Shown here in pieces: positions 1 to 12,024 of a stretch of 64,000 nt of DNA. The DNA is taken from NCBI GenBank assembly GCA_008711295.1, contig VUYV01000046.1:2058759-2122758 (forward strand). Direction: 5' to 3'. The translations under genes and the position numbers were made by a program. The notes beneath the pieces were generated by a model. The model saw only the letters and a list, made by a program, of their open reading frames with translations. It ran no database searches and was not told the DNA's origin. The stretch is from Anarhynchus alexandrinus. Its lineage: Eukaryota > Chordata > Aves > Charadriiformes > Charadriidae. How positions within the stretch are numbered: the stretch's first letter is position 1; each line of letters starts with the position of its first letter.

Positions 1-127
1 AATATGCGCACATGTTTGGGATCTTAGTCCTTCCCACCACTTAACATAATCTAGACTGTGGTGGAGCTTCTCCTATAAACACTCTGCCTTCTAAGGCATG
101 TATCGTTTTGTTTTGGTTTTTTTTTAG

Positions 128-163
128 AAGACACCACCCAGAAGAGCAAGCTCGCTGAAACTG
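128..163 (+). other. Candidate 36-nt microexon
   Basis: A T-rich tract ending in TTTTTTAG immediately precedes this 36-nt block, and a consensus donor CTG|GTAAGT follows it. The length is a multiple of three. Two of the three frames are open: one reads KTPPRRASSLKL, which contains an RRAS basophilic-kinase-type site, and another reads DTTQKSKLAET. The block is less AT-rich than its surroundings. I do not recognise a parent gene, and short sequences between acceptor-like and donor-like sites occur by chance, so this is a suggestion only. Confidence 0.2.
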
Positions 164-998
164 GTAAGTTATTTCAACTAAGACAGAATGAAGATAGAGA
201 AAAGCAGATTTAGAAAGAAAGAAAAAGTTATTTTGCATTGGAATAGGACAAAGGGGTAAAGTAAAGGTTGGAAATAGATGTTGCAGATCAATATTGTTCT
301 CTGTGCAAGGAGACATTTCAAATCTCCTAGCTGTCTGTCAGTCTTGATGTTAGTTTGTTATTGTGCAAAATTTTGCTTATTTTCTTTCTGTAATTGAAAT
401 GCATTGAAGTATCCTGTTTGAATGGGGTGTCAAGATCAGTTGTCAAAAAACGGCTGTAAAGGAGGTGAAATACCATATAATCCATAACTTCATTAATGAT
501 ATTGTCTTTCCCATGATGATGGCATTCTGTTCTCACCATCATATTGCTTTAGTTATCTGGTTGAGGCAATGTTAACAGTTTAAGATATTTACTGATAAAA
601 TATGGGAAATCTATGTTCTGTGGAGCTTCCAAAAAAATTATTTCTTCTGTGCTGCACGTGGAAATTGGGACGCTAGTCTCTGTGCTTTCCTTGAGGATCT
701 TGGTATATTAGTATCCGCAATGAAGTGTGATGTAATAAAAAACTTGTTGAAACAAATTATTCAAACAAAATGAAAAGAGTAACCTGTTTGTTTGTTTGCT
801 GATCCCCAGCTTGACTTTCCAGCTCAGTGGCTTGTGTAGAGTTCTCCTGTAAGTTATGGACTGGTACACAGTTGTATTAGGCTGATCATAGAAATGAAAT
901 TAGGCTTTCTAATATGAGATTATTCTGAATTTTTCTTTTTTGTTTGTTTGAGTTTTTTTTATTCGTGGTTAAAATATCTGTATGTCTGCTGCATCTAG

Positions 999-1146
999 AG
1001 CAGCAGAAGCTATTCCAGAGAGTAGCTGGGAAAGGAGGATTGCTGTAGTGGTAGATTGTTGTAGTGATACTGATCTTAAGATATCATTCAATCTTCTCCA
1101 CTTGGGATTGACTGGTTTGGATCAATTAATAAGTTCAGCTGCTCAG
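999..1146 (+). other. Candidate internal exon, 148 nt
   Basis: The block lies between a CTAG acceptor, with a T-rich tract about 35-60 bases upstream, and a consensus donor CTCAG|GTGAGT. One frame is open from 973 through the donor and on to 1215, and includes residues such as RRIAVVVDCC. The pyrimidine tract is rather far from the AG, which weakens the acceptor. I do not recognise the peptide. Confidence 0.15.
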
Positions 1147-3248
1147 GTGAGTTTGACTGTTAGAGATGAGAAAATTCAGAAACGTGGTTTTCTTTTAAGA
1201 AGAGAAAAAAAATAAAAATTGACAGCAAGCTGGACAGAAAAGATCTAAGAAAAAAAATTACTGTTGAGCTCCAACCCTTTGGGAAAGGCTGGTCATCAGT
1301 GAAGGAGAAGTCTAATTAGAAAGCTATAAGTGATAGGGGACATTGTCCCTTTAAGTAGTTCCTGCAGGATGCAACTACACTGTATGGGTCTACTGCAGAA
1401 AGTTTTGTGGAACAGTGTTGCAGAGCAGCTAAAATGGAATGAAATCAGCTGTTTGCCAGTTCTTTGTTGAATACAACTGAGGAGGGATGAAGGAGGGGAA
1501 ATCCTCCGAGCAGAGTACTGGTTGTCAACATGCTGAGTACTACTAAAGATCTAAGGAAGGACTAAACATACAGGCATGGGTGTCTGTGAAAGTGTGCAAT
1601 CTTTGTTTTGGTGTTGGGCTTTTTGTGGCTTATTTGAATCCCCTGGAGTAATGATGGGAGAACCACGTGGCACATTGTCCTGGAAGAAAGGCAGAATCAT
1701 TTTCAAAAGGAACAGACGTTGTGGACAGCCACTTTGATGTCATACAGGCTGGTTGTCTCAGCAGAACTTACAAAGCAAGGGGATGCGGGCAGAGGGATGG
1801 GTGGCACCCATTACAGATCATTAAAGTACTGTGATTTTTATTGTAGAGGGGTGTTCCACAAGAGTAAGAAGACCAGCCCTGCCTGCGGGGAAAGCAGCTG
1901 CCTACCTTCCCCTGGAGCAGAATGACTAAACTTTACATCCTGTTTGACTTACCTGAAGTCTTGACTTCTGTGGAGCTTTTGTATGCCATTTATCTGGCTT
2001 GACCAGAGTTTGGCGTTTCGCTCATTCTGGGTGACCTCCTTTCTGTCATGAACTTAGCTAACTTTTTCCATAGAGCCTTAAATGTGGATTGCTGTGGTTT
2101 CCTGGACTTGGCAAGATATTTCACACACCCTTCTGATCAAAGGCAATGCCAGGTAGAACTTGCTGGAGTGTTAGCAGTGGTTTAAACACAGTGAAATACA
2201 ATGTGTGAAAGGAGACACTTCAAAGCACGTTTGAACTGATGAATGTTTCGAATGTTTAGTGATGTTACACTCCACTGACATTACCAGAGACAAAGGTGCG
2301 TGGTAAGAGCTGGTGAGGGAAGGCAGAAGGTTATGGGTGTTCTCCTGGCTGTTTGTACCTTTTCCCTTTGGGATATCCGTTGGTGAGGTGGGCTGGGGCG
2401 CTCGAGCCGTTCTGATCTTGCTTTGCTCTTTTTAACTCTCCTCTGGAGATCCGACCTTCCCTGGTAGGTATTCTTGAGCTCTGCCATCTCTCCTGCTGGT
2501 ATTTATTTACAGACTCATTAAGTACTATTTTCCATAGTTAGTTTAATTAGGGACTCCTCAGCTCTGATAAAAGATTGTATTAAAGCTTATATAATCCCTG
2601 CCTGGCTTATTTGCTTGCAGGCTAATTCTCCAGCCATGTTAACTTAATAAGATGTATTTTAATATTCTGTTCTACCTGTGTTTCTGTGATCCTAGTGGAA
2701 AGCTTTGCTGGGAAACTCGGCCAGCCTGCAGGCAAGGGGGCTGCTTCGAGACCCCGATTTTTGCAGTTGCAAGCCTTGATTCAGACCTTGTGTAACTTCA
2801 CAGTAACACTGACATCAGTGGAATGGACCCTGAAATTAGAAAGGTCTAGGCTTTTCCTAGAGATGGGGTCTAAACTAAGCATTTGATTCCCTTTTTCATT
2901 ATAAGATTTTTACTCTGGATATGTGCTAGATAAACTTTATGGGGTGAAAACATGACCTCTGAAGACCATTGACTCTTATAGTGCCAGACACCAGTTGCTC
3001 TCAGGCTCTTAACTTGGGTGTTAAATGTTCTGGTGTCTGAATTATTCACACAGAGCTGACAGACATGACACAAGAAGTGCAGGAGCCCTAGTCTCTTCTG
3101 GGGTAGCAGCTGGAGGCTAGCAGGGAAGCCTGGGGCATCTCAAACGGCATCAATCTTCTTTTAGGCAGCTGAATCCCACCATGGGTGAGAACCTGTCTGA
3201 TGTAAAAACATGTCCTCCTTTGCCGTAGAAGAATCTTGTATTAAAGCA

Positions 3249-3289
3249 TATGCTATCTAAATTTGATAGCTTATATTTTAGATAGCATA
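3249..3289. repeat. Perfect 13-bp inverted repeat (hairpin)
   Basis: TATGCTATCTAAA at 3249-3261 is the exact reverse complement of TTTAGATAGCATA at 3277-3289, with a 15-nt spacer that contains another GATAGC. The pairing stops on both sides. No transposon ends or target duplication are evident. Confidence 0.7.
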
Positions 3290-6200
3290 AACTGTGGAGA
3301 GCAGTGGTTTTGATGTTTGGCACTTCTGAACACTGTTGCAGCTCTTCTGGAAATAGAAAAATCTATTAAGCCACCAGGTTTTAGCACTTTGACCAAAGAA
3401 AAAATGTCTCAGGTTATTCAACATTTCTGTGCATGTCTTTCTGATTTAAAATAACAAGCAGTGATATAATTGGAAGACTGTGTAAAATACCTTTTTTATC
3501 TGAAGTTTCAGAAAAGGAGAAAACAAACACGTGCAGGATAATCTGAATAAGGTGGGGAAAGCAGCTGAAACCCTGTGGGTTTTTTTTGTCAGAAGGCTTT
3601 CCCCAGGTACGGTACTTCTAGATGCTTTCTTGCATAAGCATCTTGTAACATGAGGCTAGGCTGTGTTGTCATGGAGACTTTCAGGGTACCTCATCATTTT
3701 GCTGGAAAAGAAATTTTAGAGTGGCTGTCATTGTATTAATTTAGTCACAGGACCAGACTTCCCACTGGTGCTATCCCACCAGTCCTCATTCTTGTTTACA
3801 CTAAATCTTTTTTATGCCGTTGCAGAGTGTAAGGGTGGTTGCATGTTCTTTTATGAAGCTGTCTTCATGTGAATTCACAGGGCACAGTGCAATAAATTAC
3901 TGTGAAGAGGGATTTATGGCCAGGCTGAGAAAAGCGTGCAGAAAGGCTTCAGTTTCTTGAAGGAAGAAATCTGTGCTGCCGTTGCCAGAAACCTGGTTTA
4001 CTGTTTGCTCTGTCATGTGGCACTGACCGCCTGGAGCCTGGAGAAAAACCATCTAGTTGCTGTGTATGTGATAAAGATAAAACCTGAATAGCACCATTAT
4101 TTCTCTCTGTGATGACTCCAGATTCAGTACCGAAAGATCCCCAGCTGGCATTGGAAATGCTGAATTTGAATGCATTTAGTTGCAAAACGGTTTGTGTGTG
4201 CTAGTCTTTCCCTGCGCTCAAAGACTTGCCATACAGAGATGAAGTCGCCCAGCACAGTGCCCGCTCTTAGGAAAACTTCAGACCTCCAGGGCCAGTGGTC
4301 TTAAATGCACACAGGTGCCTTCAAATGGGATTTGCCCTGCAGCAAAACGGATTTTACTCCTGCTGTCTGCAGGGTTGGCCTCAGGCAGCTCCCCACCCAA
4401 AAGCATTTAAGAGAAAAACAACATATAACTGTCACAAGCAGCTTTCCAAAGATGATTTTCGCTCTGACTTTTCTCTCAACCTTCAACTACTCTCAGCTCA
4501 AGTTTGCCCTGACATCCACCCCAGCCTTCCTCCTTGGGAATTCACGAATCCTCCCTCACTTCATCCTCTGCTTTCCCTGCCCCAGCCTCATACGCCCTCA
4601 GACCTTCATGATGGTCCTGCTTCTCTCTCTCTGCTCCGCCTGTCAATGTCCCTTCTGCATGACACCAAGGAGGTTACTTGATGCTGCCAGCATCAGAGAG
4701 TTATGAAGAATATGAAGGGATGCAAATCTGTATTTGGGCCTTTCCCCAGGAGATGTGTGTAGGTGGAGCTGACAAATGACACAAAACCCTCACGAGGCTA
4801 TTTCCGACAGATGATGTAGAAAGAAAATGGACCTATGGTAGGTCGCTGTGTCCTGTCTGCTGTCCCTCAGATTTATTTCACCTTTGCAGGGTATAAAGAT
4901 TACGTGAAATCTATTTCAGGCTGATGTCCTGAAAGGACTGCTTGTCCCTCTGACTGCCTTATTTCTTTTTTCCTGTCCTCAGCTAGAGACAAATCAAAAT
5001 GTCTTTGGGTGGTTGTAAATTGTAAGTGTGCATTCTCATAATGTCTTTCCCAGTCAATTGATCTCAGAACTCTGAGATAAGATACCTCCACACACCCCCG
5101 TTTCAGGGATCAAGGGGGTTACACTTTGGGTTTTAGCTGCTTGGTGAAAAATATCTTTGCTCTCCCCTTCTGAATGATGTTTTCTTCCATGTTAAAAGAC
5201 TGAGGGGGGAGGCGGAAAACCACTAAACCCCTAATTGATTGTAGGGAGAGAAAAGGATCCCCAATGCCTAGAGGCTCTTCTCTTCCTTTTTTGCCTTCTA
5301 GACTTCTTTTTCAAACATCGCCCCAAATGCTTCAGTCCTCCTTTTGATCACCCCACACCCCAGACACACCATCTCCCACCCCAATGGTTTGTTTTGGGGC
5401 CCTGTGCAGACGGAGGCAGGGGTGTCTCCCAGTGGCAGAACACGGAACAGGAGCCCCCTGCTTACCCCTTACTTAGATTATGTGGTGGAGCTCAGTACCA
5501 TTTCAGGACAAACTGGTGTCTGGTACCTCCATGCAGAAAGCCAAAACTTGTGAGTTTATGAGATGTAACAGCTCTGCAATATCTGCTGGCCGGGCTCCGA
5601 GCGCAGTGGCTGTGCATGGTGTCGCAGGTGTAAAGGTAAAGCAGGGTACTGGGCTGGTTGGTAGTGGTTGCTGTGGCTGGGGTAATGCCCAAAGCTTCAC
5701 TAGCCAGAGCTGCTGTTGGAAATAAGGGCAAATTTGCCTGCTAAAGGGGTGACATGTTTTATGAATCTCCCTGTGGTTCCTCCTTGATTTCATCAGCGTG
5801 CTGGATCCATTGCAAGTGCTGAAGGAAAGAAGTGCTGAGGGAAATGAGTCTAGGAAGACTCTGCCCTTCTTAAACCTTTTTGACCTGAAAAAGTGAATTG
5901 AGAATCTCCCAAGAATTTGAGAAGTTGCTTTTAAGTCTTCAGGGACCTGCTACTGGTATTCCCACACATAGTTTCCCACAAGTCTGAAATGGCCCCAAAT
6001 TCCTAGAGGTGCTCACATCCATTGGAAGGAGAGTCAGGTCTAAACTGTCGCACTGATTGCTTTTGTAGAGCATCTTGTCTTCTCTTCTGGTCTTGGCTTA
6101 AGTCAGTGGATACCTGTCAATTTATATTTTCTGGCAATAGTTCTCAGAGAATGTTGTGTTCGGCTGAACAGCCCCATCCTGCTCATATTTATAGCAGTGT

Positions 6201-6433
6201 TCAGCCTCAATAAATTGAATGAGGCAGGAAGGGAACTATCTGGTGTCTGTCCTCACCTGCAAGTGTGTTGTAGTCTGCAGTACTGAGAGCTTCTACAGAG
6301 TATGGGTCCCTGCATTGCCTCTCAAGAATAACAAAAGACAAAGGCACTGTGTATTCTCTCAGCAGTAGGATGAAAAATCCTTCTAAAAGTGGGCATTTAC
6401 TCTTTGTGCCTTTATTATTATTTTTTTTTACAG

Positions 6434-6541
6434 GAATTTCCAGCAGAAAATGTTTCAGTTGCTGCTTTGCTGATCAGGGACATGTTTGTTAAGGCCATTT
6501 TTTTTTCCAAAGCCATTGAAAGAGTTAGACTCAGTTGTGCA
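6434..6541 (+). other. Candidate internal exon, 108 nt
   Basis: A strong acceptor (a long T tract ending TACAG) precedes the block and GTAAGA follows it. The 36 codons are open in phase 0, beginning EFPAENVSVAALL and ending in LSCA, and the same frame closes 8 codons past the donor. The last exon base before the donor is A rather than G, so the donor is imperfect. No protein family recognised. Confidence 0.15.
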
Positions 6542-7419
6542 GTAAGAGAAGATTACTGGTTTTAGCTGTGGACTCAGGACAAGGTCCTAGGCAGGTTATT
6601 TAAGGCCTTTTGACATGGTACCATTGAAAAGGGTATCCTGATTTTAAATCCTTTTAATTTCAAATGTGTTCAAATGTGTCCCACTAAAAAGCCTCGAGGT
6701 CTCAGGAAATCTAGGCTAGGCTGAATGTTTGATGGTTATTTTAAGAAATCATCTTCATTTAACAAGCCACCATAAATCTTACTTGGAAATGCCAGCATAT
6801 ACATTTGTAAAATATGGACATGATAAAGCAGACTGGAGCTTTTAAGAAGTGACAGAAAAGCTACTTCTGGTGGGTCTTTACCTGGCTCTTGTTGGTCTTT
6901 TCCAAATGCAGCACATTAGCCAAATTACTTGCAGTGCATCCTACTAATGCAAAGTGTGCTGATGGAATAGGTAGAGATATTTCATAGCCTCTAACAACTT
7001 TCCTTTACAATCAGAGATAAAAAACCCTTAAATATATAAAATCCTGCAGTAATGTCTTTATTTAAGAGATCTTTAAATGTGTTTTATGTAGTGATTGACT
7101 AGAATGTCCCAGATGCATTTGCAGACAGAGAGTTTGGAAGGGATGGATTAAATGATTTAGTTAATTGCCCACCCTGCTTGGCTCTATTGGGTGTGTATAT
7201 ACCAGTTATATTTCTTTGGCAGGTGTTCCTTTCCTCTCTCTCCTTTGGACTTCTTGTTCCCTGTGCTGTTACTCAATCAAGGCTTATGGAATAAAAAAGG
7301 ATAAACAAAATGAATGAGTAAGATGCTTAAGCAGCCTGTACCAGCGCAGCAGTGTGGAAGGTGCCCAAGGAGCCCTGAACATCTGACCTCCCTTTCAGAT
7401 ACTGCTGCATGCCTTGTTA

Positions 7420-7448
7420 GATAGGAAAGCTGAGACAGAGGAATTAAG
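7420..7448 (-). repeat. MIR-like SINE fragment
   Basis: This stretch reads like the common reverse-strand MIR segment around 'aaactgaggcacagagag', in the form GGAAAGCTGAGACAGAGGA. It is short and diverged. A second MIR-like piece that would continue it lies about 200 bp downstream. Confidence 0.35.
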
Positions 7449-7646
7449 AGCATGGCAATTAAATGAGTACCTCACACTCGAGTTCTTATTTACCTAAATA
7501 CAGCATTTAGGTAACATTTAGCTCATCAGTACCTGTGTGAAATGTTATTAATTTGACGTATGTCCTTCTTCAGAGCATGCCTACAAGGCAGGGAAGTTCT
7601 CTTGACACATTTTTTAAAGTTTGGGTGCCATAGTATGCGATGGAGA

Positions 7647-7714
7647 AGTGACTTGGTTCATGTGACCGAAGAAGTCTGGCCTGGGCTGGGATTCAAAGCC
7701 AAGACTCTTGAGCA
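7647..7714 (-). repeat. MIR-like SINE fragment
   Basis: The stretch has, in order, AGTGACTTGG, ATGTGACC, GGGCTGGGATTCAAAGCC and AAGACTCTTGAGC. This matches the order of reverse-strand MIR: AGTGACTTGCCC, GTCACACAG, AGCTGGGATTCGAACCC, then the segment before ATGCTCTTAACC. MIR is an ancient SINE found across amniotes. The match is by eye. Confidence 0.4.
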
Positions 7715-7908
7715 GCGAGCAGGAAACTCTTTGCCGTCTACCGAATTGCCAGATCTGACTTCATGTCACTGGAATATGGCAAACAAAGCTAAAGATATCA
7801 GCCAAAGACATTTAGAAAGCCGCTGTGAGCAGACACAAGTCCTGTGGCTCTCTTAAGCCACCTCTGCAAGTCAGTGGGTTACCAGAAATCTTCTGGAGTA
7901 GAAGAAAA

Positions 7909-8246
7909 TGCTTATAAATACTTAAAGGGAGGGTGCCAGGGGGATGGGAACAGTCTTTTTTCAGCGGTGCCCAGTGATAGGACAAGAGGGAATGGGCACA
8001 AACTTGAACATAGGAATTTCCATCTTAACATGAGGAGGAGCTTCTTTCCTTTGAGGGTGGCAGAGCACTGGCACAGGCTGCCCAGAGAGGTGGGGGAGTC
8101 TCCCACTCTGGAAGCATTCAAAACCTGCCTGGACGCCATCCTGTGCAACTGCTGTAGGTGTAACTGCTCTGGCAGGGGGGTTGGACTGGATGATCTCCAG
8201 AGGTCCCTTCCAACCCTGACCATTCTGTGATTCTGTGATTCTGTGA
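7909..8246 (+). mobile_element. CR1 LINE, 5'-truncated 3' end
   Basis: This is the 3' end of a CR1 retrotransposon. The C-terminal part of the reverse-transcriptase ORF (ORF2) is still open for about 105 residues, with the CR1 signatures [26 protein letters not shown] and a closing [11 protein letters not shown] short 3' UTR and three ATTCTGTG-type units end the element. It is severely truncated at the 5' end, as is usual for CR1 in birds, and cannot move on its own. The unbroken frame suggests moderate age. Confidence 0.93.
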
Positions 8247-9490
8247 AAGAGGATAGATTCAGGTAGGATCTTAAGGGCTAGCTTTAGACACAAAGACTAT
8301 GATGAATGGGACTTGTGGATAAATCCCCAGATGAGTTTTGATTTCATTAGCCAGTGGGCTGAGACCTCACTATAGAGTATATGCACAATCACAGTGTCAT
8401 TTTCCTTCCTTTAGTTTTTTTCCTTTCTGTTGTCTGAGGATGTACATATCTCTGTAATTTAGTGAGACAGGTGCCGCGGCCATAGATTATGGCAGCCCAG
8501 GGGAAGTCTGAGAATTGCATGTAATACACCAGCTTGCAGCTACACAGCCAGCTCTGCCGGCTCCTGTGGGCATGGGTTTGACCTTGCTGTTCTCTTTTGG
8601 GCTGCCATTCCGGATGCCAGTACGGAACACACTGCGCTTGGGCACTGCAGTTATCCATAGCCTCTTCAGAGATGGAGAATAAACTCATACCCTTCTGTCC
8701 ATCTGTGAATGAAGCCAAGGGCTAGACACTGACTCCTGTCACTTGAAATCCTGGGAAGATTGCCATAACACACTCTGTTTCACCTTCCCTTCTAGCTGTC
8801 AGCTTTACTGCCGCCTGACATAGCACTGTCCACCCAAGGCCCTTCAAAGTCAGAGACTCCTCAGGTAGTCAGGTTGGAGAAGTGGCAATGAAATTTCCTT
8901 ATTATTCCCATTTCTGCCCCTAACCTAATGATCAGGTTTTGTGTGTCTGTGTGTGTAAGTCATTTTAAATATCTGATGCCGTTATGAAACAACTACCTGC
9001 CGATCTCGGTGGGACATCATAAGCCTTAATTAAATGTTTGTGAAGTATTCTGTCATGCTGAGATGCTAGGTGCTACTGGAGACAAAATATTATTACAAAT
9101 AAAAAGTCTATCACAATCTGGGAAAGTAGGTGTCTACATTTAAAGAAAAAAATTTAAATTGTCTAGTATAGTCACTTTATTGCACTATGCGAGCATGGTG
9201 TGACTCATGAAGCCTAAGAGACTGTCCCCGAAGGCAGGTTCTTGGTTGACAAAAGAAGCCGTCTCACGCAAAGCAAGTGAATTGTGAGTGCAAGACAGAT
9301 ACAGAAGGTGGGATTAAGTCTGCTTGATATCTTTTTGTTTGTTTGGGTTTTTTTGTTTTGAATGCTTACCCTGTTGCAGTCAAGTTCTAAGCTATCCACG
9401 TAACCTCTCTCTACAGCCAGGGGTGATAAATGAATTCTTTTGCCACAATCCCCCAGTCTGGTTTTGGCTCTTTCTTTGGAGCAATATTAT
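8247..9490. other. No gene recognised
   Basis: Unique sequence with a short GT-rich run near 8940-8960. A 109-codon minus-strand frame at 8389-8718 resembles nothing I know and shows no splice or promoter context. Confidence 0.5.
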
Positions 9491-9555
9491 AAAATCATAG
9501 AATAGTCTGGGTTGGATGCGACCTTTAAAGGTCATCTAGTCCAATCCCTCAGTTG
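9491..9555 (-). mobile_element. CR1 LINE, short 3' terminal fragment
   Basis: The sequence AATCATAGAATAGTCTGGG, followed by GGTCATCTAGTCCAATCCC, is the reverse complement of a CR1 3' UTR end. Only about 65 bp remains, so this is an extreme 5' truncation or an eroded copy. Confidence 0.8.
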
Positions 9556-10614
9556 TGCCTTAGCTTGTTACTAGAAAGGTTTAGGCTTTTTTGTTGTATT
9601 TGTGTATCTACACTGTATACATCTAAATAGTCTGTGTCTTGAAACGTGGATGCTGTCAGCCAACATGCTGTAGAAGGATTTTGGGAATAAGCATAGAACC
9701 CCCTTGTCATAAAGCAACCCCCCTGAATATAGTCATGATGGGTCTACCATTCCGTAATGTATCTAAAGTCCTACAGTAAGTCAAAATTATCTCTGATGAA
9801 GGTGAAATCTGGCTCACACTGTGACCATGAAGCCAACCTTTTCTCAGCCACTGAGTTTGAAAATGACTTTCACAGAACTTGTCCCCCCGAACATGAGGTG
9901 GTCATCAGGATTCTGTTTGGATAGTGGTTTGGGTGGTTGATTTTTTCTGCAGATGGAGATCTACAGTTGTTATATACCATATCAGCAAAACTGCTCAGCT
10001 TGCTAAGGATGAGACCCACAGATTCTGCTTGTTCATTCCCTTTCCATGCTGTTACTTGTTTTGCATTTGATATCCTTCCCCGGGTAAAGCAACTAGCACT
10101 TATGTGTCACTAAGTGGTAGCCATAAAGGAAATCAGCTATGCTTGTCTCTGCTATCACTAGAGGGGAGAAATCCTAAAGGGAAAAGAAGATGGTGTGAAT
10201 CATCTGTAAGAAGAAAATAAAATTCCCCATCTCTTTTTGCACAGTCTCCAGGCATCATTTGTACTCCAGCACAATCACAGCCAGTGGGAAAACTCTAGAT
10301 ATTATTACCACTCCTGTTTTTATTAGCACCAATCTGGAATTAATGCCATATGTAGTGCTATTTGTCACAGTGCTATCTGAGAACAGATTACAAACATTAC
10401 GATGGGACACCAGGGCAGATAAACCGAGGATCATTTGAGGCATATCTCATGTTCTCTTGCTGGGACAGTACAGCTTGTTTTGATTGTCAACAACTTTAAG
10501 GCACAGAAGCCAACAGGTTCATGTAGCTCAGAAGAAATTAATGGAAACATCAATGCATAAAATATTTTCCTGGTAAAATACTCCCCTTTTCCTCTCCAGG
10601 AGAAACTATATGGT
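9556..10614. other. No gene recognised
   Basis: Unique non-coding sequence between two CR1 pieces. I see no repeat, promoter or coding signal. Confidence 0.5.
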
Positions 10615-10830
10615 ATGATAGGAAAGAATTTTTCACAGAAAGAGTGGTCGGGCATTGGAATAGGCTGCCCGGGGAGGTGGTTGAGTCACCATCCCTGGGT
10701 GTGTTTAAGAGCCGTTTAGATGTGGTGTTGGGGTATATGGTGTAGGGGAGAACTTTGTAGAGTAGGGTAGATGGTTGGACTCGATGATCCCAAGGGTCTC
10801 TTCCAACCTAGACAATTCTATGATTCTGTG
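10615..10830 (+). mobile_element. CR1 LINE, 5'-truncated 3' end
   Basis: About 215 bp of CR1 3' sequence. It contains the segment encoding the end of ORF2 (GCATTGGAATAGGCTGCCC, then GAGTCACCATCCCTGG), the 3' UTR (GTTGGACTCGATGATCCC) and terminal ATTCTATGATTCTGTG units. It belongs to the group that has 'ggcattggaa' at this position, like the copy at 48.2 kb, and differs from the copies at 32.1 and 49.4 kb. Confidence 0.92.
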
Positions 10831-12000
10831 TATGCATTTTTGGGAAGTTATTGCAGAGCTACCAGGTGGTAGCGGAGAAGGTGAAAGTGGTGCTGGAAGC
10901 CTGGAGTGGTTGGAGCAGTGGTGGGAGGAGACAATGTTGGGGTCTCTTAGAGGAAAGTGGACCAGTTGGCAGAGGCACAAAGATCTGCCATGTAAGCAGC
11001 GTTCAGTGATGTTGCAGCTCCTGTTTGTCCAGCATAAGCTCTTGACATGTTTACTGAAAACTGAGCTTATTAAATTAATTCTGATTATGTTTAATTAGAA
11101 CTTCAAAACAGCTGCTATCATTGGCTCTATCTCTCCTGAACACTTTGCTAGGACAATAAATTTACAAGGGCAATTACTACATGCACTAATGCAGAAGCTG
11201 TAAATATTTTCAGTACAGTCAAAGTATCTTAAATAGCACTTACAGAATTGCTCTTTGCTGTTACTCAAAGAGAAAGATTATGATTCATTTGAATAGGTGT
11301 TAAAAGCATTTGTGCTTTTAGAAGCATTTGGAGTCATGGTGATTTGTTCTTCTACCCTGGCCTTAATTTTCCTCTTTCTTCACTAATGTGTGTGGTCTAA
11401 TGCAGTGTACCCAATCATTAGGGCAAGAAATCCTGCAGGTAAAATAGCTCTTCTCGCTCCTTCCTACTTTCTCTTCCTGTTCTACCACTCCTGTTGCCTT
11501 CATTTCTCCAGGAAGAAGGTAGGAGTGGGACTTTGAATGATCTTGAAATTGTAGCCATGCCATGTGTCCTCACACATCCTCCCACCTATGCTTAGCCAGT
11601 TATCTACTCCACAGTTAGTCAGTCCAAATTGGTTTGAAGCTACTCATACCCTAGTTAATCGCCTAGTTAAGTTGAATTGGTGGTAATTGAAGCTCAATGT
11701 TTTCTGTTTCTCTCCCCTGATCTTCACTGATTTCCAGTATCACCTGCATGTTTTGGAGGTGTGAAGAGACCAAAGTGTAAGGAGAGTTGGCGTTCTGGGG
11801 AGAGGACTTAGAAACAGGTCAGGAGATGAACCTTCTGAGACAGAGATGGTGGGAAGAATTGGGATGGACTGATGGGAATAAGAGTATAACGGAGTATAAG
11901 CCTGCTTATACAGTAACTAAAGAATGCTTTGTAAAGAGATGGATCCTGTAAAATTGGTGTGTTGTGCATCCTGAATTTGGGACTGAACTCAAACCATTTT

Positions 12001-12024
12001 AAGAACAACTTGAGAGTTGTTCTT
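12001..12024. repeat. Perfect 10-bp hairpin
   Basis: AAGAACAACT and AGTTGTTCTT are exact reverse complements separated by TGAG. No T run follows it and no gene adjoins it, so no function can be assigned. Confidence 0.7.

Larger units (their letters stand above)
1..7400. other. Unique non-coding stretch, no gene recognised
   Basis: This is AT-rich single-copy sequence in which I see no recognisable repeat family. The open frames here are short and overlap in several frames, for example two overlapping ~130-codon frames at 4295-4706, which is typical of chance. It holds a perfect hairpin near 3.25 kb and several splice-bounded candidate exons on the + strand (128-163, 810-848, 999-1146, 6434-6541), listed separately where worth noting. 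Confidence 0.6.

Noticed and set aside
810..848. 39-nt block between CCCCAG and GTAAGT as an exon
   Set aside because: The acceptor has a weak pyrimidine tract and the last exon base is T. It shows that such pairs occur by chance and lowers confidence in similar candidates.
4295..4706. Two overlapping ~130-codon ORFs
   Set aside because: Different frames of the same C/T-rich stretch. Neither resembles a known protein.
8221..8246. Short tandem repeats resembling a CRISPR array or satellite (also at 32613-32637 and 49834-49858)
   Set aside because: They are the 8-bp terminal repeats of CR1 3' ends. There are no spacers and no cas-like genes.
12001..12024. Hairpin as a bacterial-type terminator
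   Set aside because: The genome is vertebrate, no gene lies upstream and no T run follows.
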